This document shows, one piece after another, positions 50,182 through 62,027 of a stretch of DNA of 64,000 bases. The notes under the pieces are model-generated. The model had not been told where the DNA came from, ran no database searches, and saw only the letters and a list, made by a program, of their open reading frames with translations. Both the position numbers and the translations under genes were made by a program. Position 1 is the first letter of the stretch. The number at the start of each line of letters is the position of its first letter. Source of the DNA: Nymphaea colorata (taxonomy: Eukaryota > Streptophyta > Magnoliopsida > Nymphaeales > Nymphaeaceae); assembly GCF_008831285.2 (NCBI RefSeq), contig NC_045143.1, positions 21,538,854 to 21,602,853 of the forward strand, read 5' to 3'.

Positions 50182-50950
50182 AAATGTGAGTTTACATTAT
50201 GCAGTTTCTGGATTCATAGATGTCCAAAACATTTGTAGGTTATGCAAATAGATGGAGGTCCTTAGTTGCACTTCCTTTCTTGTGCTTATAATTTTCTAAC
50301 CTTTTTCTTTGTTCTTTTTCTACATGCAGCTTACTGCTTTGGATATTTGAAGGAAATATTTGCTTTAAACAAATCTAAAGCCAAAGGATTATGCTTGAAG
50401 TTTTCTCTGTATTCTACCTTAGACAGCTTTCAAAAGCATTTTCTCAAGGAGAACTGGAGAGAGCAACTAGCAAAGGAACTTTGCTTCGCAGTGAACTGCA
50501 TTTTGATCCATTTCATTCATCCGAAGATTCCTCCATGTATTTTTGTAAGGGCATCTTTTGTAAGGTAAAATGTGAGTTTACATTATGCAGTTTCTGGATT
50601 CATAGATGTCCAAAACATTTGTAGGTTATGCAAATAGATGGAGGTCCTTAGTTGCACTTCCTTTCTTGTGCTTATAATTTTCTAACCTTTTTCTTTGTTC
50701 TTTTTCTACATGCAGCTTACTGCTTTGGATATTTGAAGGAAATATTTGGTTTAAACAAATCTAAAGCCGAAAGGATTATGCTTGAAGTTTTCTCTGTATT
50801 CTACCTTAGACGGCTTTCAAAAGCATTTTCTCAAGGAGAATTGGAGAGAGCAACTAGCAAAGGAACTTTCCTTCGCAGTGAACTGCATTTTGATCCATTT
50901 CATTCATCCGAAGATTCCTCCATGTATTTTTGTAAGGGCATCTTTTGTAA
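50182..50950 (+). repeat. Tandem duplication, 386 bp, carrying an exon-like ORF
   Basis: AAATGTGAGTTTACATTATGCAG begins at 50182 and again at 50568. Each copy has a polypyrimidine tract ending TTTCTACATGCAG and then a frame in which the second copy reads AYCFGYLKEIFGLNKSKAER and continues VFSVFYLRRLSKAFSQGELE. The first copy is one base different in phase (AAAGGATTATG versus GAAAGGATTATG), so only the second copy has the long frame 50652-51023. The two copies are nearly identical. The protein is not recognised. The repeated acceptor-plus-exon arrangement suggests duplication of one exon with its upstream intron. Confidence 0.8.
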
Positions 50951-51639
50951 TTTTAGAATTTCAGGTCAGCCCAACCCCCATGTTTATATGGGGGGATTCA
51001 GAGAAGATGCTGTACATGCATAACATGCATACAGTGAGACACAAGTATTCTCTTTCCATGTTCAAAATGTATCCTGGCTTGGAACCTCAACGATAATCCA
51101 TTCTTGCTTTTTCATAATGTTTTTATCCCAATATTGGTCATTGAAATTGTCCTCAAAGCTTACAAATTTTCTAAATGAAATCTTTTATGGTCTGCAGCAA
51201 TTATTTTGATGACGTTATTTCAATCATAAACTCACTCACACAGTCCCCTGTCATATATGTTCAACAGTTTCTATTTTTCGTCGTTTAGAGAAAACAAGCC
51301 GGGAACTTGCATTGTGCCAGTATCACTAGTTCTTTCCACACCAAATCTGATCTCTTTCTATAAATTTAAGTGTGACAAGTTGAGCTTTCGCATCAGTGAA
51401 CTGGTTCTGGCAAGTTCTTTTTTCTTGTACAAGATTACTTAACACTACCTCACATGAGCATAATCACTGCCATCACTTGATTTTGCTATGATCAGATACA
51501 TCTATTAAGATCACATGGACTTCTTGGAATGAATTTTAGCTTTTATCCCATGCATTTGATGTGAGTGCTCTGATCGGCGCATCTTCATTTGTGTTGAAAT
51601 CTGGTACTTTTGATCTATGATATGTATGTTCTGGTTCAG
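50951..51639. other. No gene recognised
   Basis: This interval lies between the tandem exon repeat and the selenium-binding protein fragment. I looked for upstream exons of that protein and did not find them. Confidence 0.45.
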
Positions 51640-52265
51640 ATGGGAGAAACTTGGTAAGTCCTCTATTTGGATATGACTTCTGGTATCAGCCCTGACACAA
51701 GACCATGATTAGGTCATCATGGGCAGCACGAAAATCTTTTTGAAGGTGGACGTTATGAAGACATCTACATGTATATAGCTGGCCCAATGGTGAACTGAAA
51801 CAAACTGGACCTTGGTAACTCAGATCTCCTACCTTTGGAGGTCAGTGTGACAGTGTCAAATATCGTCGCAGGACCCTTCAAAGCCTGTTTTGACTGGACA
51901 ACTATGGGTTGGTGGACTCATTCAGAAGGGAAGCCAGATAGTTGCAGTATCTAAAGATGGGTTGGAGTCCCAGTTTGACGTTCCTGAAGTAAAAGTGTGT
52001 GTTTAAGTCATTGTTGTTCTTACATATTCTTGCTTTCCTCAGGGAAACAGACTCAGAGGTGGGCCACAAATGATCCGGTTGAGCTTGGATGGTAAGAGAT
52101 TGTAGGTGACTAACTCACTCTTTAGCACATGGGATCAGCAATTCTATCCAGAGATCTTGGAGGAGGGCTCACATATGCTGCGGATTGACATGGACACAGA
52201 GAAGGGTGGATTGAAGCTGAATCCAAACTTCTTTGTAGATTTTGGGCTTGAACCTGATGGTCCTA
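51640..52265 (+). pseudogene. Selenium-binding protein (SBP56/methanethiol oxidase family) pseudogene
   Basis: The first exon-like block opens after GGTTCAG at 51640 with RWEKLGKS, then after a frameshift FGYDFWYQP and HLHVYSWPNGELKQT, then LLPLEVS. It jumps over roughly 90 residues of the usual protein to PVLTGQLWVGGLIQKGS (again frameshifted) and ends FDVPEVK near 51993. After a short intron the second block starts at 52043 with GNRLRGGPQMIRLSLDGKRL, a TAG at 52103-52105 where Tyr is expected, [16 protein letters not shown] and [15 protein letters not shown]. The normal C-terminus (the conserved HEMRYPGGDCTSDIW region) is absent. The order matches the family. The copy is dead: several frameshifts, an internal deletion, a stop, and missing ends. 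Confidence 0.93.
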
Positions 52266-52506
52266 TTTAGGGTTGACTTCGTGATCATTTGAGAATAAAT
52301 GAGATGAGAACGGAAATAAGATGCATATTCAAACAAGAGTGCCCCCATTATGTTGAAGTATCACATGGGAATTGCTCAAGAAGCACAAAGCTCGAGCTGC
52401 CCAACCCCACCAAAGCACAGATTGAATCTTCTGTGTTACAGCAGGTTCTAACTAGAGGAAAGATCAGTGTTTCAGGACCAGGCTAAGACTCACTTATAAA
52501 ATGGCA

Positions 52507-52566
52507 GTGGCCCGGAGGGCAGTGGAGAATGGGCAAGTGGCCCGGAGGACAGTGGAGAACAGGCAA
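52507..52566. repeat. 30-bp minisatellite, two units
   Basis: GTGGCCCGGAGG(G/A)CAGTGGAGAA restarts after 30 bases (52507 and 52537). It lies between the selenium-binding protein remnant and the VAL remnant, in sequence less AT-rich than the surroundings. Confidence 0.8.
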
Positions 52567-52569
52567 ACG

Positions 52570-53029
52570 ACCGAGGGTGAGAGAGTGAGAATTAGAGGAT
52601 TTTTGGGGGAAAAAGATGAGGAAGATTTACGACCGAAAAAGAAGCAACACAAAATAGTGCTGGGTGGGTGAGCCTCTGTCTGTGTGTGAAATGTGTAAGA
52701 GGGTGTTATGTGCCTGCATGACGTTCGCTGCAATGAGATGCCAAGGTGTAACGGGAATCAATGACAGCGATGAGGAGACGACAGCACTGAACGAGCAAAG
52801 GCCAGCCAAAGCACCGGCAGCCGTGGCAGCGCTGGTGGCAGACGCAGGAGGAGGAGGAAGAGACATACATGAGTTAGACTCTTGAAACCGTCTGCCTTCC
52901 CCTCTTTTCTCGCCTGCTGGATGATTGATCAAGAAGTTTGCGGTTTTCCTTTTTCTAACTTGGTGTTGTTACGTGTTTTAGTTCGCCCTACAAATACTCT
53001 TTGCGGGTCAGAGTTTGTTCTGGTTAATT
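52570..53029 (+). other. Probable former 5' region of the VAL-type gene
   Basis: A relatively GC-rich stretch upstream of the VAL exon. An open frame (52664-52885) is unrecognised and partly low complexity (Ala/Gly-rich). I could not find the VAL start codon or a convincing TATA box. Confidence 0.3.
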
Positions 53030-54960
53030 GTTGTTTTCGGTTGGAGGAAATTAAGGTCCGGCGACGTGGCCGAGTTCTGTGACCGCTGCGAGTATGTTAT
53101 TTTTCCTCTGTTTTCGTTCTTTTTTTTGTCTGGTCGTTGCCCGGCTTGGAGATCAGCGTAAAGAAGACATCTCTGTCGTTCTTGAAACAGTTTTTTACAT
53201 CCTCATTGGGATGATTAAGTTGATGGATGCACAATTAAATTGATGGTTGCTGGAATTTTCTGTGCATAAAATTTTCTCGGGTACAAAGGATCTTGATTCG
53301 CCAGAAATGTGAATTTTATTTTTTTTTTTAAGCTTTTTCTCATTAATAATTTTCGATAGAATGACAAGTTTGCCGCCTTTGGAATCACATGGTTTTCTCT
53401 AAGTTGTCACTCTGAAACTGTTAGGACTTTGAAGGGCAAGATTTAATATTGGATTGACCGTCACGACATTTTCCAAACAAATGTACGTGTTGATATCTAC
53501 AGATTCATAGATTATATCGGAATTTGAGGCTCCCTTAAGACGATGTCTACTTTTCTCTCTTAAGTTTTATCCTATGCATTCTCTTGGGATCTGCATAGGA
53601 ATGCCCAAATCAATTTATTTTCATATTCTCCAGTAGAATTACATCGGCGTCCGCTTGAAAAAACATAGATATCTGGCTTTTTCTTTCTGTGAAATTTTTA
53701 CGGAGTCTGTATGTGTGGAGTGTACGCCCATGGTGATGATGTGCTGGGTGTCACACATTCGAGCAGATTGACAAGGAAAGCTATACGTCTTACTGTGGAA
53801 GCCTTCACTTTTCTTTTCATTTTGGTGCAGAAGTCGATCATTTCTTGGTTATGAAGCGGTCGTGTGCAGAAATGTGGTTCCTTTTCCCTGTTCTAGGCAA
53901 ATTTTGTAAAGAATGAAGCTTTCTTATTTGTTTAAATGCATGCAGATGGCCTTTTTATTTTGCATCTGGCCTGTAAAGTGGGACGCCGTTTTTTCCTCTG
54001 ATGGAATGGAGCATCGGTCGGCTACTCCCTTTTTTGTCGAGTGCTGGAGAGTCGGTTAGACATCATACTTGTCCCTAATGAACCTTTGCCTGTCGTTGTG
54101 GTGATTGTGAAGAGCTATCTATCACTAGCAGCTATTGGTCACCAGAGAAGAATTCTATCTTTTAGAATTTCATATGCATAGAGGAATGGGGCTCCTTTGC
54201 TGTTGCTAGATTTGGATATTACCAAGTTATCACACCGTTTGGGGATTTCATGTTACATGTGGATCTATTATATTTTTCCTATTTTTGATGCTTTTTCTGT
54301 AGAGAATTTCGTCAGAATCATTTTCTTTACTGATAGTCCATCTTTGAACCTCTTTTGAAAACTTTATCTCCATGGCATTAACTTTTTTTGGTTTTCTCTT
54401 CTTTTCTTTTAATCACTTAGGAAGCAATAACCAATATTTTGCCACATTATGTTGATAACTCTCTTTTGATCTTGTAGTTCTGCATATGATGAGTTAAGGT
54501 TTTGTGAAGATTTTTATTTTGATGCTGCTGGTGGAGGAACTGTGAGACCTGTGGAAAGGTTAGAAACTAGGATGTAAACACCACTCTAGTTGCCCTGTGT
54601 TAAAAATATGAAAATGCTCTGATCTACTTCTCATGCATCAAAGTGTAGAAAGTTGAAGAACCTACAAATGGAACTGGCTACACTTTTTTGATGATTGCAC
54701 TAATATCTGTTGTGATGCTTGAGAACACAAGCATCATCTTGTATTCTCTTGTTTAGAATGCAGTTAGATACATTCAGGTTCCATTATGTCAAAAACTGTA
54801 GCCCAAAGTTGTTTTTGGAAAAAAATTTCTTTCCTTAACAAAATGCTTCTTATTCCAGTGTTTACATTGTGGTTGCATCATTTCAGCTCATACATTCTTG
54901 CTCCTGGATGTTGGTGGAATAGAATGCATTTCTTGTGCCAAGACAAGTTCGCTTAATGTA
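53030..54960 (+). pseudogene. VAL/HSI2-type B3 repressor, N-terminal zinc-binding exons
   Basis: VAL proteins are nuclear B3 transcriptional repressors that silence seed-maturation genes and carry a cysteine-rich PHD-like N-terminus. Three exons are readable. The first ends at 53091 (LRSGDVAEFCDRC, then GA|GTATGT). The second is 54478-54558 (SAYDELRFCEDFYFDAAG, then in the next frame WRNCETCGK). The third is 54859-54960 (CLHCGCIISAHTFLLLDV, then IECISCAKTS), followed by GTAAGC. Splice sites and phases agree between exons. One base is missing near 54530 (GGTGGAGGAAC where GGTTGGAGGAAC fits), which breaks the frame. This could be an assembly error but fits the decay seen in the 3' part. The initiator codon is not found. 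The B3 part lies at 63 kb. Confidence 0.9.
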
Positions 54961-55442
54961 GTAAGCCTTTTAATTGTTGGAAAAAAGAAGTCTCATGTAT
55001 ATTTTGATGTTACATGATTGCAGTGCATTTGTTGCTTTGGGCTGTATGGTTGATGCTGATTCCACAACTGCCAAATGGATGCAGCAGTGAGCTCTCGTTC
55101 AGCAACTTTCATCGGATTTTATGATCACTGGCTGGAAGCCCGATAAGATTTATGTCCCAGAAATCCTGGGAAGAATGATATGATTTTTTGGGGAATAAAT
55201 TCACCTCTAGAAAATGCATGTCCTCTACAGGCTATTTCTAGTTGGTTTTTGTGATATACTGAAAGACTTTCGTATGGATTGTACAAAAATTTTCCCCATT
55301 CTTTAGATGCTTTACTTATTATTTGTTTCTGTTCTATCATTTTTCATCAATTTGCTTGCTGGGCATCTGATGTGACCTGCCCTTGTAGCTGCTCAAAAGA
55401 GACCAAGTTGCAGTCGCTTCTCAAGATCTATTGGGGTTAACA
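54961..55442 (+). other. Intron-like sequence up to the retroelement LTR
   Basis: It begins at the donor after the third VAL exon. A polypyrimidine-AG near 55021 precedes a short frame (AFVALGCMVDADSTTAKW) that I cannot match to VAL. The LTR of the gypsy-like element starts at 55443. Confidence 0.4.
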
Positions 55443-58292
55443 TGCGGAGGAAGGTTAAAAGAATAGGGATTACAAAATTTCATTCTCAAGTCGGACACAA
55501 CCTCGACTGAATATATTTCTTTGGACTGATATACAAGTAGTGGTTCCCTCCCAAGTTTCAACATACTACAAATCAAGAATGGGAATGTGAGGCTTTACAA
55601 GCATCAACGATACAAGAAGATCTCTCCCTCACTCAACAATCACATCATCCATGCCAAACCATACATTCAATCCCTAGGTCAAGCATTCCACACCCTGGCC
55701 CTAGGACAGTCCGACAGCTTGGGTATGTGTCCTCAGCTAGATGAGCTTTGGAGGATTCCTGAATGGCTGCGAACCCGAAGGTTGGCTGGAAACAAATGCA
55801 CCCGCCCACGCAGCTATAGGGGGTTTCGGATGTACCTTGCTGGAGCTAGTCCAGCATCACCGAGGAAGAAGGCCAAGTATATCCTCGGTATTCAGCAATA
55901 CTTCACAGCTCAATCTGTTACAAGTCCTCCAATGGCGGTCAATCTCCAATGCGCAGGATCCTAGTGTTTAAGACAACACTAGCAGTTTACTGTTCTTGTA
56001 AGAAACAACTGAACAGAAAGTAATGGAGGAGGTGTGTCACCCGAATAGCAGGAAACCCCAATTGTGTGATGTAGATTGGGGGAAAATATCTTCAGATTGG
56101 CGCTGAAGATCACCCTTCCCCTTCAAATGGATGGTAGATTGCAATGAAGTCCACCACCAGCCCGCTATGACTGTGATGTGCGCTTCCAAAAACAGGAGCA
56201 GTCACTGTATGCAATCAGAAATCTCAGATGAATGCAGGAGTGGAGATGCTTCACCAGAGATGAGATCATCCCCTACTATCTGTAATCGAATTTGGGGGAT
56301 GTTGGCGTCGAATGGGCGACGATGCATGCCTCTTCAAGACAGCTCCTTGCTACAAGATCGAGCTCCAACAGGTTCTGCTTCTCGCCTAATTCAACAGCTC
56401 GCTGCCACAGCTATCAGCAGAGAGTATGATGGTGCTGCGAAGGAATCAGAGCTCAAGCAGAAGATAATTCTACAGATCATCAAGCTCAAGTCATGGAGAA
56501 TGCATTAGAGAATCGATTTCACACAAGTCTGTAATAGAATTTGGGGAAACGGGCGAGAATCCCACACGCAGGTGTGGAACCAGCTCCAAGACTTGCGTTC
56601 CTTTAAAAAATCATAACTCTGTGTACAGAGGTCCAAAAATCATGAAATTTGATATGGAGGAAGCCAAGATCTGGAGGATTAGATGCTCCAAAAATCAGCA
56701 CCAAAGTGGTTTCCAATCGGTGACTTGTTGAAGCTTGAAGTTGTGTCTGGTTTTGCCTGAAATCAGCCTTTTGTAGGACTCAGGCATCGTCTGGTGCCAA
56801 TCACCATAAAAAATTCACCAAAATTCAACCGTAGCTCGGATTGAGATAAAAATTGGACCAGCGATAGCTGAGATTCTGATGTACGAACGCCTAAAAATTC
56901 AACTTCAAATCAGCTTTCAAAAGTTGAGTCGTTGAGGATTGAAATCGGCCAAGTTTTTGGTCACTCAGAACTGCGCCGCCTAATTCTGCGATCCGCTATC
57001 ATGATTTCGATCAGCTCCGGTGAACTATCTAAAACAGCTCAGATTCTTCCCAATCATCACCATAATGATCTCCCAAGAGTTACGAAGACGTCTGAGCCAT
57101 TTCCCTGATTAGATCAGCCTCTGATCGCCGGAATTGTGCTGATTTTCAGAGATTGCCGTCGCTATCTGTAGAACAGGAATTCAGCCTCTGTTTCTTCATC
57201 TTCAGTCAGTCGATTCCTCACTGTTTCACTCCGTAGCTCATTGCAAGGGATACGCAACAATTAGACAAAGATTGCGACAGTAAAAATTGATTCTTAAAAG
57301 AATTGAAATCGATCTAAGTCAGACGTTAGGTGATCTGCCTGAAACAGGGATCGTTCTCTCCTGAACTCGTCAGCATCTCAAATCCCTCACAAATCCTTCG
57401 ATATCAGTCAGATCAGACCGACCTATTCTTCTCATTAGATAAGTTGACTGAAATCGATCAGAACGTCAGCATCCTCTCCACCTCTGATCGGGTAAACAGG
57501 AAGTTCTTGCGGTAGAATATCCTTGGAGAAGGATTTCTTAGCGATTGAGAAGTTCCTCCAGCTGTCGACATGTAGTTCAGCAATTCCTCGGATGAGCTAC
57601 GATCCGCTGCACAAGCGAATGATCCTTCTTCCGATTCCAGCCTCTAAGTGCCTCAAGGATTGGGGAGCACTTGCGCTGTGATCGGATCTACTTCTACGCT
57701 GTATTCGACGTCTACAGTTCTGGTAGCCTTCCTGGTTCGGCTCCTCTGGTTCTGTTGGCGATTTTCTTCTCTAACAAAGTCTCCTTCGCTGGCCAAGCTT
57801 TTGGCGGCACACTTAAGCAACTCAAACTCTCTTGCGCGCGAGGGAAAATATTTCTTTTATTGATTGAATTTCCAAAAGTTACGAGTTTTGTCACAGTCTC
57901 CAGCTTATATGCCGCTGGATTGTCTCGGGTTTAACCCGTTGTCTCGGACTGATACGAGTACAAGACCTGACTCAATCAAATCCAAAAACAAACAAATACA
58001 ATGACTCAGTCTGGGCTTGAACCCAGCCGTGACGCGCTCGAGTTAGCCTAAGCTGTTGCCAACTAAACCTGACCCGGACGCACTCTGGGTTGCACCCAGT
58101 CTTCCTTGGTCTCTTACAGCTGACGAACTCTTTCTCTGCCCGAACGAGCAACCTCTGCTCTTCTGCCTTGCTCTACTGACCACTGAACTGACTGAACCTA
58201 GTCCCTTCCATGGTCTACTCAGCTGACCAAACCTTGCTTCAACCCATTGTATGCTCCTCGCTCTCATCACCGGCTGCAATCTGTAGGTCGCA
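55443..58292 (-). mobile_element. Long terminal repeat of the gypsy-like element (copy A), 2850 bp
   Basis: On the minus strand the segment starts TGCGACC immediately after a purine tract AAAGAGAGA (58293-58301), a good polypurine tract. It ends CCTCCGCA at 55443, so the ends TGCG...CGCA form the short inverted repeat expected of LTRs. Minus-strand CATATAAG (TATA, about 57906-57911) is followed about 50 bases later by AATAAA (57856-57861), consistent with U3-R. Just upstream of the TATA lies a tRNA-like GGTTCAAGCCC block. A near copy of 56449-58292 is present at 60112-61945. The open frames inside are not considered genes. Confidence 0.75.
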
Positions 58293-58373
58293 TCTCTCTT
58301 TAGTCTTCAGATTAACCTCACAACAGATATCGCTGACCTCCGCAATCTCCCTCGCCGGCTTGCGCCTAACACT

Positions 58374-59633
58374 TTACGCTTCGGTCTTCTCAGAAGTAAG
58401 GTTAACCTCACTAGCCTCCGGACTGCCTATCTCAATCGGCCCTTCAGTCTTGCCCTCTACATTTAGTGCCTCTGCTTTGCTCGACATGGAATTAGCCTCA
58501 CTTTGCTCAAAACGCCTAGGCCCTCCGTGTATCTACTCTCGGTAAACCTCACAATGCCTAAAGTCAATAGATTCAACTGATGCTGCACTAGCCATCTCCC
58601 CGCTTCCGACCATGACTGCGATAGCGGCTGGTATCCCACCTACGTCCTCGGTAGCCTCCTCGGCCACACTCGACTGTGCTCTAGGTAGGTGCACATCAAG
58701 TCCACCCCCCTTGAATGGAGCTTGTCCCCAAGCTCTCTTTTGACAGTCATCACGGTCTGTTGGAACTGCCTTAATACAGTTCACATCTCCACCCTCACCT
58801 ACCCAGCTTGGATGAGGTCCATACTCCCTCGGCAAGGACCTTAGTAAAGATTTTTGGTATATGGGAGGTCCTTGGTCACCCCTGTAGGCATTTGTCATGA
58901 ACCCAATTTCCTGACGTCCTCTATCATGGGCTTGCCAAAGTCGGCCCCCACTTTTGTCAATGAACTTCTCAACAAGTAACAGTTTTTGGTCAGTGTTGTT
59001 AGCATTAGCACACCATGCTTCCACTGCTCTCTTAGCCTTCACCTCGAGCATATAATATGACTGTATGGGGTTTTTCATAACAGTCTTGGACTGTTCTGCA
59101 ATTTGCTGCATTTGAGCCTTTTTCAGATGTGATTTGTTCTTTCGCATGGAAGAACTACTGCCCATCTGGTCTGACCCTTCTCCCAGACCTTGTGCTGTTA
59201 TGGTCTTTGCAGACTTTGTGTCAGCAGCTGTTAAGAGAACTTGTCCTTCGCTATTCTCCTTAGGGAACATAATGTTGTTGGTGGCAAAGTCCCATTGGAT
59301 TTTTCCCAATGTCCTGAACCATTGAATTCCCAAAACTACATCAACTCCATGGATAGGCAGAATACATAAGTCCATCATAAATGGTACATTTTGAATATGA
59401 AGCACCCTATCCTTGCATAACTCCTTGCATGTGTGACATGTTCCATCACCGGTTTGGACATCAAAAGAATATATCACTTCACTTTTACCACCTATCAATT
59501 GAGTTGTCCCTGGACTTATGAAATTAGTAGCTGATCCCGTGTCTAGGAGAGCTAATACTTTATGGTTACTGATGTATCCAACCACCTTCATGGGATCCGG
59601 ATGTCTTATATGAGCTATCGTGTGACATAGCAC
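58374..59633 (-). mobile_element. Gypsy-like protease plus unrecognised downstream ORF (copy A)
   Basis: The frame opens near 59633. Residues about 25-120 form a retropepsin: LALLDTGSATNFIS with the catalytic DTG, and VDVVLGIQWFRTLGKIQWDF as the C-terminal flap region. In a complete Ty3/gypsy element RT, RNase H and integrase would follow. Here instead about 300 further codons run to the LTR with no RT motif (no YxDD), including SYYMLEVKAKRAVEAW, QAHDRGRQEIGF and REYGPHPSWVGEGGDV. A TAG at 58533-58535 interrupts it, but the frame resumes (RRFEQSEANSMSS) to a TAA at 58374-58376 that is shared with copy B. The downstream region is not recognised. Confidence 0.8.
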
Positions 59634-59659
59634 CTGGCTGTCATCATGAGATTCATAGT

Positions 59660-60085
59660 TCAGCCTTTCTCCTGGCTGTCTTGCTCTCTAGCTGATTGCT
59701 CAACTTTATACTCTTCATCTTCGTCATCTATGACTATGAACAACTTGATTGCTTTGCACTTCTGTCCACGAAACCACTTGACATCACAATGATAACACAA
59801 CCCTTTTGCCATTCTCTCATCCCGCTCTTGATGGGTAATGTATTGTTTCATAGTGCTGTTAGAGGTTGGCTGTGGTACCTCCTTCTCCTTTGGTCACATT
59901 ACTGGATCCGGCGGTCTGGTCAGATGTGGGTCAAACCTTTTGCCTTGCTCTTGGAGAGCCCATTTCCGTTCCATTTTCTCTTCTTTGTGTCGGGCAACTT
60001 TCATGCATATCTTTAAGTCACGAGATTCTTGGGAAAGCACAGCCAACTGAATATCAGGCTGCAATCCCCCAATATCGGGCTGCAA
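59660..60085 (-). mobile_element. Gypsy-like gag C-terminus with altered CCHC knuckle
   Basis: Minus strand from 60085: GLQPDIQLAVLSQESRDLK and ARHKEEKM resemble the end of the gypsy gag retrotransposon domain. A stop near 59894 is followed by the frame 59851-59660 with GLCYHCDVKWFRGQKC. In plant gypsy elements this is usually CxxCDEKWxxGHxC, so the zinc-binding His is replaced by Gln. An acidic DDEDEEY segment follows, as in relatives. The rest of gag (roughly 250 residues) is missing because the sequence joins LTR copy B at about 60110. Confidence 0.82.
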
Positions 60086-60111
60086 TCCCCAATGAAAGCT
60101 CCTACTAATGA

Positions 60112-61945
60112 AAGCTCAAGCAAAAGATAATTCTACAGATCATCAAGCTCAAGTCATGGAGAATGCACCAGATAATCCATTTCACCCAAGTCTATAACAG
60201 AATTTGGGGAAACGGGCAAGAATCCCTCTCGCAGGTGTGGAACCAGCTCCCAGACTAGCGTTCCTTCAAAAAATCATAACTCCGTGTACAGAGGTCCAAA
60301 AATCACGAAATTTGATCTGGAGGAAGCCAAGATCTGGAGGATTAGACGCTCCAAAATCAGCCACAAAGTCGATTCCAGTAGGTGACTCGTTGAAGCTTGA
60401 AGTTGCGCCTAGTTTTGCCTTAAATCAGCTAGTCGCAGGACTCAGGCAACGTCTGGAGCCAGTCACCTTCAAAAATTCACCAAAACTAAACCGCAGCTCG
60501 GATTGAGATGAAATTAGGACCAGTGATAGCTGAGATTCTGATGTAGGAACACCTAAAAAATTCAGCTTCAAAGCAGCTCACAAAAGGTGAGTCATTGAGG
60601 ATTGCAATCAGCCTAGTTTCTGGTGTAACTCAGAACTGCGCTGCCTAATTCCGCGATCCGACATCATGATTCTGATCAGCTCCGGCCAACTATCCAAAAC
60701 AGCTCAGATTCGTCCCAAACTTCACCAGAATGATCCCCCAAGAGTTATGAAGACGTCTGAGCCATTTTCCTGCTCAGATCAACCTCCGATCGCCGCAATT
60801 ATGCTTATTTTCAGAGATTGCCATTGCTGTCTTCAGAAGAGGAATTCAGCCTCTGTTTCTTCATCTTCAGTCAGTCGATTCCTCACTGTTCCACTCCGTA
60901 GCTCATTGCAAGGGATGCGCAACAATTAGACACAGATTGTGGCAGTAAGAATCGATTCTTAAAAGAATTGAAATTGATCTAAGTCAGACATTAGGCGATC
61001 TACCTGAAACAGGGATCATTCTCGCCTGAACTTGTCAGCATTTCAAATCCCTCTCAAATCCTTCGATCTCAGTCAGATCAGACCGACCTATTCTTCTCAT
61101 TAGATGAGTTGACTGAAATCGATCAGAACGTCAGCATCCTCTCCACTTCTGATCGGGTTAACAGGAAGGTCTCACCGTAGAATGTTCACAGAGAAGAATT
61201 TCTTACCGATTGAGAAGTTCCTCCGGCTGTCGACGTGTAGTTCAAGAAATCCTCGGATGAGCTACGATCTGCTGCGCAACCGAGTGATCGTTCTTCCGAT
61301 TCCAGCCTCTAAGTGCCTCAAAGATTGGAGACAACTTGCACTTTGATCGGATCTACTTCTGCACTGTATTTGATGTCTATAGTTCTAGTAGCCTTCTTGG
61401 TTCGGCTCCTCTGGTTCTGTAGGCGATCTTCTTCTCTAGCAAAGTCTCCTTCGCTGGCCAAGCTTTTGGCACCACACTTAAGTAGCTCAAACTCTCTCAC
61501 GTGGGAGAGAAAATATTTCTTTTATTGATTCAATTTCCAAAAGTTACGAGTTTTGGCACAGTCTCCAGCTTATATGCAGCTGGACTGTCTCGGGTTTAAC
61601 CTGTTGTCTAGGACTGATACGAGTACAAGACCTGACTCAATAAAATCCAAAACAAAACAAATACAATGACTCGGTCTGGGCTTGAACCCAGCGGTGACGC
61701 GCTCAAGTTAGCCTGGGCTCTTGCCAACTAAACCTGACCCGGATGCACTATTGGTTGCGTCCAGTCTTCCTTGGTATCTTATAGCTGACGCAGTCTTTCT
61801 CTGCCCAAACCAGCAACCTCTGCTCTTCAGCCTTGCTCTACTGACCGAACCTAGTCCCTTCCATGCTCTCTTCAGCTGAGCGAACCTTGCTTGAACTCAT
61901 TTTATGCTCCTTGCTCTCGTCACCGGCAGCAATCTGTAGGCCACA
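60112..61945 (-). mobile_element. Gypsy-like LTR, copy B, truncated
   Basis: Collinear with 56449-58292 at an offset of about 3.66 kb. Matching points include TCAAGCAAAAGATAATTC (60114), CAGCCTCTGTTTCTTCATC (60848) and TGCCTCAAAGATTGG. TATA (about 61570-61575) and AATAAA (61521-61526) positions match copy A. The minus-strand start is TGTGGCC after AAAGAGAGT, compared with TGCGACC after AAAGAGAGA in copy A. The last 1 kb of the LTR (equivalent to 55443-56448) is missing at its left end. Confidence 0.75.
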
Positions 61946-62027
61946 ACTCTCTTTAGTCTTCAGATTAACCTCACAACAGATATTGCTGGCCTCCACAATC
62001 TCCCTGTCCGGCTTGCGCCTAATGCCT

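Noticed and set aside
50652-51023. Assigning the duplicated exon to the neighbouring selenium-binding protein
   Set aside because: None of its residues matches that family's conserved N-terminal half.
52664-52885. 73-codon frame as the VAL first exon
   Set aside because: Its sequence does not match the VAL N-terminus, and the recognisable first exon end (SGDVAEFCDRC) is 200 bases further on.
57671-57934. 87-codon plus-strand frame and other frames in 55.4-58.3 and 60.1-61.9 kb
   Set aside because: They lie inside LTR sequence on the non-coding strand or in U5/U3 and are not conserved in frame between the two copies.
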